A DNA stretch of 54,892 bases, from positions 1 to 54,892 of the forward strand of contig JAXHTF010000025.1 in NCBI GenBank assembly GCA_034211275.1, read 5' to 3'. This DNA comes from Acidobacteriota bacterium (lineage in GTDB: Bacteria > Acidobacteriota > Thermoanaerobaculia > Multivoradales > JAHZIX01). The notes beneath the pieces are model-generated. The model was not told the origin of the DNA. It did not search any database and worked only from the letters and a program-made list of their open reading frames with translations. Below are positions 1-9,009 of this stretch, piece by piece. How positions within the stretch are numbered: the stretch's first letter is position 1; every line of letters begins with the position of its first letter. A program made the translations under genes and the position numbers.

Positions 1-40
1 GAACTTGTTCGACAGGAAGATGTCGATGTCGAACAAGTTC
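1..40. repeat. Perfect 14-bp inverted repeat at the left edge
   Basis: Bases 1-14 (GAACTTGTTCGACA) are the exact reverse complement of bases 27-40, separated by a 12-base loop. The repeat lies inside the HMG-CoA-reductase-like frame and at the extreme end of the window. That placement suits a fold-back (chimeric read) artefact at a contig end as well as it suits a natural hairpin. Confidence 0.85.
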
Positions 41-106
41 GCCTACCTCCGGTTCAACTATGCCACCGGGGATGCCGCCGGACAGAACATGGTCGGCAGG
101 GCATAG
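2..106 (+). pseudogene. Fragment of an HMG-CoA reductase-like gene
   Basis: Frame 2 is open from the window edge to a TAG at 104-106 and encodes 34 residues. They include LRFNYATGDAAGQNMV, which resembles the catalytic-Asp signature of hydroxymethylglutaryl-CoA reductases (R-x6-D-x-x-G-x-N-x-V). That enzyme reduces HMG-CoA to mevalonate. Homology stops at about base 103, exactly where protein kinase homology begins in another frame, so two unrelated genes are joined here. The fragment is too short to be functional. The family call rests on one motif and could be wrong. I cannot tell a true genomic junction from a chimeric contig end. Confidence 0.55.
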
Positions 107-2375
107 TCCGGAGCAGGTGCGCGGCGAGAGCATCACCACCGCCAGCGACGTCTACTCCCTGGGAGTGCTGCTCTACGACCTGCTCACCGGTCACCGTCCC
201 TACTACTGGCATCGCCGGTCGGCGCTGGAGATCCTGCGGGCGGTGTGCGAGGAGGATCCCGGCAAACCTTCGACGGCGGTGCTCCAAGAGGTGGAGGTGC
301 CCACCACCGGCGGTGGTCGGGAAGTGCTCACTCCCAACGCGGTGAGCGCAGCCCGGGCCGAAGATCCCCGCTCCCTCCACCGTCGCCTCACCGGCGATCT
401 CGACAACATCGTGCTCATGGCCCTGCGCAAGGACCCCCGGCGCCGGTACTCCTCGGCGGAGCAGCTGGCGACGGATGTGGAGCGCTATCTCACCGGTATG
501 CCGGTGCGCGCCCGCCAAGAGACCCTCACCTACGTGGTGGGCAAGTTTGTCCGCCGCCACACCGCCGCCGTCACCGCCGCGGCGCTGACCCTGGCGCTGC
601 TGGTGGGCTTCCTCATCACGCTCCTGGTGCAGCGGCAGCAGATCCTGCGCCAGAGCGCCCGGGCGACGGAGATCTCCAACTTCCTGGTGGAGCTGTTCGA
701 AGTCTCCGAGCCGAGCCGCGCCCGCGGCGAGGCCATCACCGCTCGGGAGATTCTCGACCGCGGCGCCCGCCGCATCGATGAGCGGCTGGAGGATCAGCCC
801 GGTCTGAAGGCGGATCTGCAGCAGACCATCAGCCGCGTGTACCAGAAGCTCGGGCTCTACCCGGAAGCCTTGGTGCACGCGGAGGCGGCTTTGGAGGCGC
901 GCAAGGAGGGGCGGCGGGAAGCCGAGGCGCGGGCCCGCTCGCTGCTTCAGCTCGGTGACCTTCGCCTCGACGTGGGGGACTACCCTGCCGCCGCCGCTGC
1001 CTTCCGTCAGAGCCTGGAGATCTTCACCGACCATCGCGGCACCGCCGAGGCGCGGGTCCGGGCGCTCATCGGCCTCGGCCGGGCACTCCAGCTGAGCAGC
1101 GACCTGGCGGCCGCCGATCCCCTCTACCGGCAGGCCCTGGAGCTCGCCGAGAACGAGCTGGGAGAACAGAATCCCCTCACCGCTTCGAGCTACGACCATC
1201 TGGCCGGCCTGCTCCTGGAGCGCGGTGAGCTGGAGGCGGCGGAGCAGCACACCCGGCGTTCGTTGGAGCTCTACCAGCAACTCCACGGCGAGGATCATCC
1301 GCGGGTGGCGGAGGTGATGGACAACCTGGCCCAGGTGCTCGCCCGGCGGGGCGACTACGAGGCCGCCGAGCCCCTCTACCGCCAGGCGCTGGAGCTCCAG
1401 CGGAGCATTCTGGAGCCGGATCACCCCGCCATCGCCAGCACCCTGCACCACCTGGCCAACCTGCTCCACGACAGTGGCCGCTACGGCGACGGTCTCGACG
1501 CCGCCACCGAGGCTCTGAGCATCCGCCGCCGGGCTCTGGGGGATGAGCACCCCAAGGTCGCTTCCACCCTCAACAACCTGGGCCAGCTGCATCAGGAGCT
1601 GGGGGATCTGGAGGCCGCCGAAGCGCGCTATCGCGAGGCCCTGGACATCTGGCGCCAGCAGCTCGGCGACGACCACCCGGAGGTCGGCGTCGGCCTCAAC
1701 AACCTGGCGCATGTGCTGCACCGTCGCGGTGAGCTGGCCGCCGCCGAAGATCTCTACCGCCAAACCCTGGAGATCTACCGCCGCGCCTACGGCGACGACC
1801 ACGAGGACGTGGCCACGGTGCTCAACAACCTCGGCCGGATGGAACGGGCCCGCGGCGACGACGAAGCGGCGGAGCGTTCCCTGCGGGAGGCGGCGGAGAT
1901 TCTAGAGCGGGCCCTCGGTCCGGACCATCCCAAGGTCGCCCTGGCGCGGCAGAATCTGGGCGGTTTGCTCTGGAGCCGTGGGGAGCTGGAACCGGCGGAG
2001 GCCCTCCAACGCCAGGCTCTGGACAGCCTGCTGGCCAGCGTCGGTCGTGACCATCCCCACACCGCCGTGGTGCGCCACTCTCTGGCCCTCACTCTGCTCG
2101 ACCTCGAGCGACCCGCCGAGGCCGAAGAGGCCATCCGCCAGGCTCTGGTCACCTACCGCCGAGAGTTGCCGGAGGACCATCCGTGGATTCTCGACGCCCT
2201 CTCCCTCCAGGGCGCCTGCCTCGCCGCCCAGGGCCGGCTCCAGGCCGCCGAACCCTTGCTCCTCGACAGCCACCGCCAGCTCCTGGCCACCGTCGGCCCC
2301 GACTCCGACTTCACCCGCCGTAGCCGCGCGCGCCTCGACACGTTTCTCACCCCCTCCCAGCGGTCTCTCCAATAG
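60..2375 (+). CDS. Serine/threonine protein kinase, 5'-truncated, with kinesin-light-chain TPRs
   Basis: The C-terminal half of an acidobacterial-type Ser/Thr kinase. Recognisable kinase homology starts at residue 16 (SPEQVRGE, the subdomain VIII APE region), followed by DVYSLGVLLYDLLTG (subdomain IX). The glycine loop, the ATP-binding lysine and the catalytic HRD/DFG motifs are absent. A hydrophobic segment at about residues 168-190 is the single membrane helix. Residues from about 230 to 740 are tandem 42-residue TPRs of kinesin-light-chain type, repeating a DHP...LNNLA..L...G...AAE.LYR.AL pattern. The frame is open to the window edge; the first ATG is at 60, but bases before about 105 are not kinase-derived. 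As it stands it cannot be an active kinase. A mis-joined contig end is the main alternative to a genuine truncation. Confidence 0.85.
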   Translation: MPPGMPPDRTWSAGHSPEQVRGESITTASDVYSLGVLLYDLLTGHRPYYWHRRSALEILRAVCEEDPGKPSTAVLQEVEVPTTGGGREVLTPNAVSAARAEDPRSLHRRLTGDLDNIVLMALRKDPRRRYSSAEQLATDVERYLTGMPVRARQETLTYVVGKFVRRHTAAVTAAALTLALLVGFLITLLVQRQQILRQSARATEISNFLVELFEVSEPSRARGEAITAREILDRGARRIDERLEDQPGLKADLQQTISRVYQKLGLYPEALVHAEAALEARKEGRREAEARARSLLQLGDLRLDVGDYPAAAAAFRQSLEIFTDHRGTAEARVRALIGLGRALQLSSDLAAADPLYRQALELAENELGEQNPLTASSYDHLAGLLLERGELEAAEQHTRRSLELYQQLHGEDHPRVAEVMDNLAQVLARRGDYEAAEPLYRQALELQRSILEPDHPAIASTLHHLANLLHDSGRYGDGLDAATEALSIRRRALGDEHPKVASTLNNLGQLHQELGDLEAAEARYREALDIWRQQLGDDHPEVGVGLNNLAHVLHRRGELAAAEDLYRQTLEIYRRAYGDDHEDVATVLNNLGRMERARGDDEAAERSLREAAEILERALGPDHPKVALARQNLGGLLWSRGELEPAEALQRQALDSLLASVGRDHPHTAVVRHSLALTLLDLERPAEAEEAIRQALVTYRRELPEDHPWILDALSLQGACLAAQGRLQAAEPLLLDSHRQLLATVGPDSDFTRRSRARLDTFLTPSQRSLQ

Positions 2376-2526
2376 CCCGACGAAGATTTTTCTTCTCCCG
2401 TGAGGGAAATGGCGACCGAGTTTCGCGTTTCTTCAACAAAGGGAGATCTTGTTGAGTGGTGCCGAAAGCGGCTTCGGCATCCGATCTGATCACCATCTGG
2501 GGACTAAGGAATGGGAGGAGGAGACC
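2376..2526. other. Spacer between kinase and the first kinase N-terminal mini-ORF
   Basis: From about 2452 onward this spacer matches the bases ahead of the copy at 9301 (GGTGCCGAAAGCGGCTTCGG, then ATCTGGGGA and GGAATGGGAGGA). It therefore belongs to the same duplicated unit. Nothing recognisable precedes that point. Confidence 0.6.
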
Positions 2527-2754
2527 ATGACCCCCGAACGATGGCGTACCGTCCGTGCGCTTCTGGCGGAAGCTTTGGAGCAAGAACCCCGCAACCGGCG
2601 AACCTGGATCGAAGAGATTTGTCCCGACGACGAGCGCATCCGCTCCGAAGTCGAGTCCCTCCTCGACGCCCACGACCGCGCCGGCAGCTTCATCGAACGC
2701 CCCTTGGCGCGGCTGGCGGTGCCGGGGTGGTTGTTGGGGCGGTCTTCGGTGTGA
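2527..2754 (+). CDS. 75-aa protein resembling the N-terminal segment of acidobacterial kinases, copy A
   Basis: It starts MTPERWRTVRALLAEALE and continues through an acidic, alpha-helical stretch with EVESLLDAHD. This resembles the roughly 70 residues ahead of the kinase domain in many acidobacterial Ser/Thr kinases. The ORF ends with WLLGRSSV and a stop instead of entering a kinase domain. An AGGAGGAG Shine-Dalgarno lies 3 bases before the ATG. Copy C (9301-9528) has the same length, start and tail; copy B (6034-6241) is fused to subtilase debris. By eye, A and C differ by roughly 17 silent and 8 amino-acid-changing substitutions, which suggests past or present protein-level constraint. It may be a functional small protein or a degenerate gene start. 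No function is assigned. Confidence 0.55.
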   Translation: MTPERWRTVRALLAEALEQEPRNRRTWIEEICPDDERIRSEVESLLDAHDRAGSFIERPLARLAVPGWLLGRSSV

Positions 2755-2761
2755 GAAGAAC

Positions 2762-2796
2762 GGAGCCCCTCCGGCCAAAACGACCGAAGGGGCTCC
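2762..2796 (-). terminator. Hairpin downstream of subtilase 1
   Basis: GGAGCCCCT (2762-2770) pairs with AGGGGCTCC (2788-2796), with further G-C pairs after one mismatch. On the minus strand it lies about 40 bases past the stop of the subtilase gene and is followed by T-rich TTCTTCTC. It is one of a related family of hairpins in the array. Confidence 0.7.
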
Positions 2797-2836
2797 CAAA
2801 CTAGGCCGCTGGCTCACTCGCGGTGAGCCGGCGGCG

Positions 2837-5617
2837 TCAGTTGTTGGTCGACGTGAAGTCGTCGAATGCGAAGCGGCCGGTGGCGGTGGGGTGGTTGCCG
2901 CCGAAGGCGCCTAGGACGGCGCGGTCGACGCGGTGGTTGCCGTTGACCAGGTTGATCTGCTGGAAGACCTCGACGCCGTCGAGCACCAGGCGGGCGTAGC
3001 CGCCGATGCGCAGGAAGGGTGGGTCGGCGAACCATTCCACTTCGATGCGGGTCCAGCCGGAAAGGTTGTGCCAGCTGCTGGTGACCCAGTTGCCGGCGTT
3101 CTCGCGCACCAACATGCGAATCTGGTAGCCGCTGTTGTTGCGCACCTGGAGCAGGACCACATTGGTGGGGAGCTGATCGTCGCGTTGGGCGAAGATGTAC
3201 ACCGTTTCCCCCGTCTCCATCTTCATCGAATTGGGAGTGAACCAGAAACCGGCCTGGTAGGAGTCTTCCCGGTTGGGAGTGAGGTCCACCACGTTGGCGC
3301 GGTCCCCGGCGGCGCCGGCGAGCTTGGCGATCATCCCGTAGGTGCCGGAGTAGGCAGAGTACGGGCTGACCAGGAGCTGGCCGCCGCCCTGGACGTTCTG
3401 GGCGGTCCAGGCGGATAGATCACCGGATTCCCAGCCGTCCTCGAAGAGAACGCCGGAGGGTGCCTCGGCAGTGAGGGTGACGGTAGCGGTGTCGGTGTAG
3501 GACGGGTAATCCCGCAAAGCGATGGTGTAGGTGAAGGTGGTGGACCCGGCGGCCCAGAAGGCGGCGTCGGGCTCGAAGCGCAGGCCGGTGGCGTGCTCTT
3601 GGATGGTGCCGTGGCCGGGCTGGGTGAAGGAGGTGTACTGGATCTCCCCGGCGGGGCTGTCGTTGGACAGCAGTCCGGTGTAGCCAATGGAGAAGTACAC
3701 GGTGCCTTGGGGCACGGTGTAGGCGTCATCCGCCGCGCTCGGTGCGGCGATGGCCTCCAGGAAGACGTCCACCGGGATCTGCACCGAGCAGTCGGTGCGA
3801 TCACTCAGCAGATATTGGTAGCGGTCCTGCCCGGCGGTCCAGAAGCTGGCGTTGGGCCGGTACACGACGCCGGCGACGTGGATCTCCAGCGTGCCGTGCT
3901 GGGTCAGGGTGTCGTCGTAGTCGCAGATGCGCAGCGGGTCCCCCTCGGGGTCCGAGTCGTTGCCGAGCATGATGCCCAGGGGGATGGAGACCGACGACGA
4001 GCCTTCCACCACTCCCACGGTGTCCGCCACGCCCACCGGCGGCTGGTTGGCGCCGGGGTTGAGGTTGAGCAGGCGGTTGGGGGAGTTGCCGATGGAGTAC
4101 GGGCTCGAAGGACTCGATTCGAGCACGCCCACGGTGGCGTTGGAGACGATGGCCTGGTGCACCTGCGCGGGCGTGGCACCGGGGTTGTCCTCCAGGTAGA
4201 GGGCCACCGCGCCGGCCACGTGGGGGGCGGCCATGGAGGTGCCGCTGAGGCGGCAAGCGCCGCTGGAGGTCTCGTAGTCGACGGAGTTGATGTGGGCAGC
4301 GGGGGCCCAGACGTCGATGCAGGTGCCGGTGTTGGAACCGCAGTCGTGGCCGCTGAAGTTGACGCAGAGCTCGTCGTAGGCGGGATCCGGAGCGCCGCCG
4401 GTGGTGTTGGGGCCTTCCCGCAGCCAGCGGCCGTCTTGGTCCTGGCCGCTCACCGTGTTGATGTCCATGCCGCCGGCGATGAGCATGCCCGGCACCTGGC
4501 CGCCGATGGTCATGTCGCAGGCGTCCACGGGATGGGGGTTGTTGCCGTGGTTGTCGTAAGCCACATCGGCCTGATTGCCGGCGGATTGCACGAAGGAGAT
4601 GTTGGCGTTGAGCAGGTTTTGGGCGGCGGTGGCGAGGATCTGCCCCCAGCCTTCGGCGTTGCCTCCGCTGAAGCTGACCACCGCCGGGCCGACCTGTCCC
4701 GGATCCCCATGGGTGTCCAGAATCCACTCGATGCCTTCCATGACCGAATCGGTGCCGGAGGGGCCACCGCCGGTGCAGGTGTCGAGGAACTTCACTGGGT
4801 GCAGGATGGCGTCTTTGGCGACCCCGTAGGTGGAGCCGGCGGCGATCCCCGCGGTGTGGGAGCCATGGCCGTAGCAATCGTCCGTGCTGTTGCGGAACGG
4901 ACTGGCTTCGTCGACCGTGGCGTTGACGCCGGCGCCGACGCGGCCGAAGAAGTCCGCGTGGGTGGCGCGGATGCCGGTGTCGATGAGATAGATGTGCGCG
5001 CCCTGGCCGCTGGCGGGATAGTCGAAGAAGCCGTCCCGCGGCAGGGTGCTCTGGTCGATGCGGTCCAGCCCCCAATTGTCCAGGCAGCTGTAGTTGGGGT
5101 CTCGGGGGTCGAGCTCGGAGCAGGAGATGGCCTGAGTGCCGGAGGCCTCGCCGGAGCGCTGGAGGTCGTCATGACCGTAGCAGTTGGCGGGTTGGGTGCT
5201 GAGCACTCCTATGGAGCGATTTTGCTCCACCAACCGCACCGCCGGATCTTTCGACAGCTCACGGGCCTGGCCTTCCGTCATCTCGACTAAGAAAGCGCGG
5301 GCAGCGAGCTCCCAGGAGTTGCGCACGGTGCCGCCGTAGCGGGCCACGAGATTCTCGGCAGCCAGCTTGACAGAAAGTGCACCGGCGGCTTCCTGCTCTT
5401 CCAGCAGCACGATGTACTGGTTCGCGATCCCCGTTCGAGGCGCTAGAAGCAGCTTGCCGTCGGTAGATCCCTGGCCGGACAGCTGGGCCAGGAGCGGCGT
5501 GGTTACGACGAGGCAGCAGGCGAAAAGCACGGCCGCCGCGAGGCGGAGCGGTCGCGCTGCACGAGTGAGGTGGGCCGACCTGGAACTGGGTCGGAGGGAG
5601 GCATTGGTCTGTGACAT
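2837..5617 (-). CDS. Secreted subtilisin-like serine protease (S8, proteinase K type), paralog 1
   Basis: A 926-residue extracellular endopeptidase. An N-terminal signal/anchor (hydrophobic about 26-45) is followed by an I9 inhibitor propeptide (about 66-137). The S8 catalytic domain carries Asp213 (LIDTG), His251 (GHGSHTAG), oxyanion Asn348 (SAGN) and Ser461 ([11 protein letters not shown]). Two Ig-like modules follow: type A (from about 528, ending with the Q-I-P-V-D-V-F strand) and type B (AADDAYTVPQG onward). A C-terminal jelly-roll-like domain begins near WESGDLSAW and ends AFDDFTSTNN. I chose the ATG at 5617 because AGGAGG lies 6 bases upstream; in-frame codons further up run through the leader hairpin. 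It is the only paralog of the four with both Ig modules. No catalytic residue is missing. Confidence 0.93.
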   Translation of the reverse strand: MSQTNASLRPSSRSAHLTRAARPLRLAAAVLFACCLVVTTPLLAQLSGQGSTDGKLLLAPRTGIANQYIVLLEEQEAAGALSVKLAAENLVARYGGTVRNSWELAARAFLVEMTEGQARELSKDPAVRLVEQNRSIGVLSTQPANCYGHDDLQRSGEASGTQAISCSELDPRDPNYSCLDNWGLDRIDQSTLPRDGFFDYPASGQGAHIYLIDTGIRATHADFFGRVGAGVNATVDEASPFRNSTDDCYGHGSHTAGIAAGSTYGVAKDAILHPVKFLDTCTGGGPSGTDSVMEGIEWILDTHGDPGQVGPAVVSFSGGNAEGWGQILATAAQNLLNANISFVQSAGNQADVAYDNHGNNPHPVDACDMTIGGQVPGMLIAGGMDINTVSGQDQDGRWLREGPNTTGGAPDPAYDELCVNFSGHDCGSNTGTCIDVWAPAAHINSVDYETSSGACRLSGTSMAAPHVAGAVALYLEDNPGATPAQVHQAIVSNATVGVLESSPSSPYSIGNSPNRLLNLNPGANQPPVGVADTVGVVEGSSSVSIPLGIMLGNDSDPEGDPLRICDYDDTLTQHGTLEIHVAGVVYRPNASFWTAGQDRYQYLLSDRTDCSVQIPVDVFLEAIAAPSAADDAYTVPQGTVYFSIGYTGLLSNDSPAGEIQYTSFTQPGHGTIQEHATGLRFEPDAAFWAAGSTTFTYTIALRDYPSYTDTATVTLTAEAPSGVLFEDGWESGDLSAWTAQNVQGGGQLLVSPYSAYSGTYGMIAKLAGAAGDRANVVDLTPNREDSYQAGFWFTPNSMKMETGETVYIFAQRDDQLPTNVVLLQVRNNSGYQIRMLVRENAGNWVTSSWHNLSGWTRIEVEWFADPPFLRIGGYARLVLDGVEVFQQINLVNGNHRVDRAVLGAFGGNHPTATGRFAFDDFTSTNN

Positions 5618-5770
5618 GGGGGACCTCCTGGGTCGTGTTGGAGAGGGCTGGCAGGCAGCGGACCTGCCGCCACCCTCCCCGGATGAAAAAAGGCCCTCGC
5701 TATTCGAGGGCCCTGGTATCGATACGCGAGATTTGAGGTCGGGTTCCCTCAAAGAATTTTTGGTGGGAGC
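5618..5770 (-). promoter_or_regulatory. Leader of subtilase 1
   Basis: The untranslated region ahead of the gene. It shares short blocks with the leaders of paralogs 2-4, namely CTCAAAGAA near 5748 and a hairpin in the equivalent place. Unlike them, this hairpin is a textbook intrinsic terminator, listed separately. The arrangement suggests transcription attenuation, but no anti-terminator or leader peptide is obvious. Confidence 0.45.
5686..5712 (-). terminator. Intrinsic terminator inside the leader of subtilase 1
   Basis: GGCCCTCG (5692-5699) pairs perfectly with CGAGGGCC (5705-5712) around a 5-base loop. On the minus strand the stem is followed directly by six T residues (5691-5686). It sits about 70 bases ahead of the subtilase start codon, with no gene on that strand immediately upstream except debris. 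It may therefore act as an attenuator or be left over from a lost upstream gene. Confidence 0.8.
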
Positions 5771-5899
5771 CTCCGAAGAGAGCTTCCTGGTCGAGGAATC
5801 CGAAGACCTGAGAAGCGAGAAAGGGGCGCTCCCCGGGGCTTTGGGAGCCGGAGGGGAGCGCTGGAGAGCCAGTAGAGTCGTGGAGAGCTAGTGGAGCGC

Positions 5900-6041
5900 C
5901 TACCGCTGCGAAACGAACTCGTCCAGGTAGACCGTCCCGCTGGTGCCGGGATGAATACCGCCGAAGGCGCCGAAGAGGGCGCGGTCGATTCCGCGACTGC
6001 CGTAGTCGAGGCCGGTTTGCTGGTAGATGGGGTTACCGTCC
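5900..6041 (-). pseudogene. Subtilase 3' end remnant, relic B
   Basis: The minus strand encodes about 45 residues, including LDYGSRGIDRALFGAFGGIH and ending VYLDEFVSQR and a TAG. This is nearly identical to the C-terminus of paralog 3 (12004-14454) and unlike the neighbouring paralogs. Homology ends at TACCGTCC (6034-6041), the point where the kinase-like mini-ORF begins on the other strand. The rest of the gene is missing. Confidence 0.8.
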
Positions 6042-6241
6042 GTGCGCTTCTGGCGGAAGCTTTGGAGCAAGAACCCCGCAACCGGCGAACCTGGATCGAA
6101 GAGACTTGTCCCGACGACGAGCGCATCCGCTCCGAAGTCGAGTCCCTTCTCGACGTCCACGACCGCGCCGGCAGCTTCATCGAACGTCCCTTGGCGCGGC
6201 TGGTGGTGCCGGGGTGGTTGCTGGGGCGGTCTTCGGTTTGA
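6034..6241 (+). pseudogene. Kinase N-terminal mini-ORF, copy B, lacking its start
   Basis: From TVRALLAEALEQEP to LVVPGWLLGRSSV it is nearly identical to copy A, but the first eight codons, the ATG and the ribosome binding site are gone. They are replaced by subtilase tail sequence. The join lies in TACCGTCC, an octamer found both in the mini-ORF (copy A, about 2547) and in the paralog 3 tail (about 12137). This implies microhomology-mediated deletion or recombination. Confidence 0.75.
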
Positions 6242-6252
6242 AGATAGGCGGA

Positions 6253-6281
6253 GCCCCTCCGGTCACACGGACCTGAGGGGC
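6253..6281 (-). terminator. Hairpin downstream of subtilase 2
   Basis: GCCCCTC (6253-6259) pairs with GAGGGGC (6275-6281), extended inward by two G-C pairs. It is homologous to the hairpins at 2762, 9010 and 14658 and lies about 45 bases beyond the stop of paralog 2 on the minus strand. It lacks a long T-run. Confidence 0.6.
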
Positions 6282-6325
6282 CTCTTCACCAGGACCGGAA
6301 GCTCACCGGAGGCGAGCCGGTAGGG

Positions 6326-8782
6326 TCAATAGCTACTCGACGTGAAGTCGTCGAAAGCGAACCAGCCGGTGGCCGGGGTGGTGAGCTGGCCGAAGGCCCC
6401 CAGGACTACGCGGTCGACGCGGATCGTGTCGTTGTCGTAGTTGGTCTTTTGGAGGACTGTGGTGCCGTCGAGGACCAGTCGGGCGGTGCCGGTGGCGGCG
6501 GAGCTGGAGGGGGCGGCGGACCATTCGAAGCTGAGGTGATTCCAGCCGTGGAGGTCGAACCAGCTGCTGTAGACGTATTGAAGGTTGTCCTCCCGCACCA
6601 GCACGCGGATCTGGTGGTTTGGGTTCTGGCGCAGCTGGAAGAGTGCGGCGGCGGTGGGGATTCCGTCGTCGCGGAGGGTGACGACATTGACGATCTCGCC
6701 CGCCGGGACCCGCATGAAGCCGGCGTTGAACCAGAAGGCCGTTTGATAGGAGACGGCCCGGTTGGGCGTGAAGTCGATGGGGGTCGCGCGATCATCGGCG
6801 CCGCCGAGGAGCCGGGTGATCAATCCGTAGGAGCCGGAGTAGGCGGCGTAGGGGCTGGTGGTGATTTCGCCCGCACCGGTGGTCTTCAGATTGCCCCAGG
6901 TGGAGAGATCCCCGGATTCGAAGTCATCGTTGAAGCTCACGGAGTTGAGGGCGACGAGGGAGACGTCCACTGGTACCTGAACCGAGCAGTCGAAGCGGTC
7001 GGTGAGCAGATACTGGAAGTGATCTTCCCCGGCGGTCCAGAAGCTGGGACCCGGCACGTAGTTCACTCCGCCGAGATGACCGAGGTCGAGGGTACCGTGC
7101 TGCAGTAGATTGGAGTCGTAGCTACAGATGGCCAGCGGCCCTTCCTCCGGGTCCCAGTCGTCGTTTAAGAGCAGGCCGTTCGGGATAGCGACGGAGGTGG
7201 CGCCCGGCTCGACCAGGATCGTGTCCGCGACTCCCACCGGTTGCTGGTTGACTCCGGTGTTGGTGTGGAGCAGCCGGTTGGGAGAGTTGCCGATGGCGTA
7301 GGCGCTGTCAGGATCGGCTTCCAGCACTCCGAAGGTGGCGTTGCTGACGATGGCCTGGTGAACCTGGTTCGGATTGGCATTGGGGTTTCTCTCCAGGAAC
7401 AACGCTACCGCCCCGGCGACGTGGGGTGCGGCCATGGAGGTGCCGCTGAGCCGGCAGGCGGTGCCTTCGTAGTCGGCGGATCGAATGTGGGCCGCCGGTG
7501 CCCAGACGTCGATGCAGGGGCCGGTGTTGGAGCCGCAGTCGGTACCGCATTGGCTGGGATAGCTGGGATCCGGGCTGCCGCCGGTGGTGTTTTCGCCCTC
7601 GCGCAGCCAGCGGCCGTCTCGGTCCTGTCCGTCGACGGAGTTGATGTCCATCCCGCCGACGACGAGCACCTGGGGGATCGGGCCGCCGAGGGTGCGGGCG
7701 CAAGCGTCTCCCTGGGGGTCGTCACCGGAGTCGTTCTGGTTGCCGGCGGATTGCACGAAGGGGATGTCTTCGAGGAGCAGGTTTTGAACGGCGGTGGCGA
7801 GGGTCTCTCCCCAGCCTTCGACGTTGCCGCCGCTGAAGCTCACCACTGCCGGACCCACCTGCCCCGGGTCTTCATGGGTGTCCAGGATCCATTCAATGCC
7901 CTCCATCACGGAATCGGTGCCGGCGGACCCGCCGCCAGCGCAGCTGTCGCCGAATTTGACCGGGTGCAGGATGGCGTCTTGGGCGACGCCATAGGTGCTA
8001 CCGGCGGCGATGCCGGCGGTGTGGGTTCCATGACCGTGGCAGTCGTCGGTGTTGTCGCGGAACTGACTGGTCTCGGGCACCGTGGCGTTGACCCCCGCGC
8101 CGATGCGGCCGGTGAATTCCGCGTGGTCGGTGGCGATGCCGGTGTCGATGAGGTAGATGTGCACCCCCTGGCCGGTGGCCAGGTAGTCGTAGAAGCCGTC
8201 GAGGGGCAGCGCACCCTGGTCGACGCGGTCAAGCCCCCAATTGTCCGGGCAGAAGTAGTTCGGGTCCCGGGGGTCGTGCTCGAAGCAGTCGATGAGCCGG
8301 GTCCCGGCCGCTTCGCCGCTGCGGCTCTGGGTCGTGCTGCCGTAGCAATCCGGGGGCAGGGCGCCGGCCAGGCCGACGGCGCGGTTTTGCTCGACCATCC
8401 GGACCGCTGGATCCTTGGACAGGGCGAGGGCTTCGTCCGGGCTCATCTCTGCCAGAAAGGCGCGGGCGGCCCGATGCCAGGTCGTGCGCACCGTGCCCCC
8501 GTAGCGGGCGATGAGATCGCCGGCCTGGAGCCGGACGGATCGAGCGTTGGACTCGGTTTGGTCGGCGAGGAGAACGAGGTATTCGCCCTCGAAGCCGGTG
8601 TGGGGCGCCAGGAGGAGCTTGTCGGTGGGGGAGGGCGTACCGGAGGTCTGTGCCAGGAGCGGGGAAGCCACGATCAGGCCGCCGACCAAGAGGAGGGTGA
8701 AGAGGGCTCGGATCCCTCGGCGTGGGCTGGTGGTGCGGCCCGGGGTGGGATGGAAACAAGGACGAGAAAGCAGTCGTCGCAT
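6326..8782 (-). CDS. Secreted subtilisin-like serine protease (S8), paralog 2
   Basis: An 818-residue paralog. Its signal segment is about 24-45, ending SPLLAQ, and the I9 propeptide about 66-137. The catalytic triad is intact at Asp213, His251 and Ser449 ([11 protein letters not shown]), with oxyanion Asn348. One type A Ig-like module follows ([14 protein letters not shown] onward), then the C-terminal beta-sandwich ([13 protein letters not shown] to [10 protein letters not shown]). The start at 8782 is supported by AAGGAG five bases upstream; an in-frame ATG at 8875 would translate the conserved leader. It is expected to be exported and autoprocessed, as is usual for I9-S8 proteases. The substrate is unknown; the C-terminal modules suggest adhesion to polymer or surface. 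Confidence 0.93.
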   Translation of the reverse strand: MRRLLSRPCFHPTPGRTTSPRRGIRALFTLLLVGGLIVASPLLAQTSGTPSPTDKLLLAPHTGFEGEYLVLLADQTESNARSVRLQAGDLIARYGGTVRTTWHRAARAFLAEMSPDEALALSKDPAVRMVEQNRAVGLAGALPPDCYGSTTQSRSGEAAGTRLIDCFEHDPRDPNYFCPDNWGLDRVDQGALPLDGFYDYLATGQGVHIYLIDTGIATDHAEFTGRIGAGVNATVPETSQFRDNTDDCHGHGTHTAGIAAGSTYGVAQDAILHPVKFGDSCAGGGSAGTDSVMEGIEWILDTHEDPGQVGPAVVSFSGGNVEGWGETLATAVQNLLLEDIPFVQSAGNQNDSGDDPQGDACARTLGGPIPQVLVVGGMDINSVDGQDRDGRWLREGENTTGGSPDPSYPSQCGTDCGSNTGPCIDVWAPAAHIRSADYEGTACRLSGTSMAAPHVAGAVALFLERNPNANPNQVHQAIVSNATFGVLEADPDSAYAIGNSPNRLLHTNTGVNQQPVGVADTILVEPGATSVAIPNGLLLNDDWDPEEGPLAICSYDSNLLQHGTLDLGHLGGVNYVPGPSFWTAGEDHFQYLLTDRFDCSVQVPVDVSLVALNSVSFNDDFESGDLSTWGNLKTTGAGEITTSPYAAYSGSYGLITRLLGGADDRATPIDFTPNRAVSYQTAFWFNAGFMRVPAGEIVNVVTLRDDGIPTAAALFQLRQNPNHQIRVLVREDNLQYVYSSWFDLHGWNHLSFEWSAAPSSSAATGTARLVLDGTTVLQKTNYDNDTIRVDRVVLGAFGQLTTPATGWFAFDDFTSSSY

Positions 8783-8935
8783 GGGGACTCCTTGGTAGTG
8801 CGAGCCTCGTAGCTCCCGCAGGAGCCGGCGGCTCGTGGATGAGAGAACGGCCCCCGGTGTTCGAGAGGGCTTCAACCAAGCCGCGAAATCCGGCGCAAGA
8901 TGTGCTCAAAGAAATTCGCCAAGAGTCGGTTTTTG
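8783..8935 (-). promoter_or_regulatory. Conserved leader of subtilase 2
   Basis: Nearly identical to the leader of paralog 4 and close to that of paralog 3. The core (plus-strand TTCAACCAAGCCGCGAAATC, 8871-8890) begins 89 bases from the start codon, against 89 and 90 in the other two. Between core and start codon lie a G/C hairpin (8850-8870) and a second one (CTCC-GCA-GGAG, about 8812-8824). Promoter elements are not obvious. Confidence 0.55.
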
Positions 8936-9009
8936 TGGTCGCCGAGAGTGACTTCCGCGATTGGCAGGCGCTGGAAATGTGGGAAGTCGAAGCCCCAAGA
9001 GGGCAAGAG

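Noticed and set aside
54-1802. 582-codon minus-strand open frame opposite the kinase gene
   Set aside because: Ala/Gly/Leu/Val-rich composition with no domain. It mirrors the TPR repeats of the real gene, a common artefact in GC-rich DNA.
3593-5290. Long plus-strand frame opposite subtilase 1 (and similar ones at 7241-8812 and 15409-17055)
   Set aside because: All three are antisense to equivalent parts of paralogous subtilases and have no recognisable protein motif.
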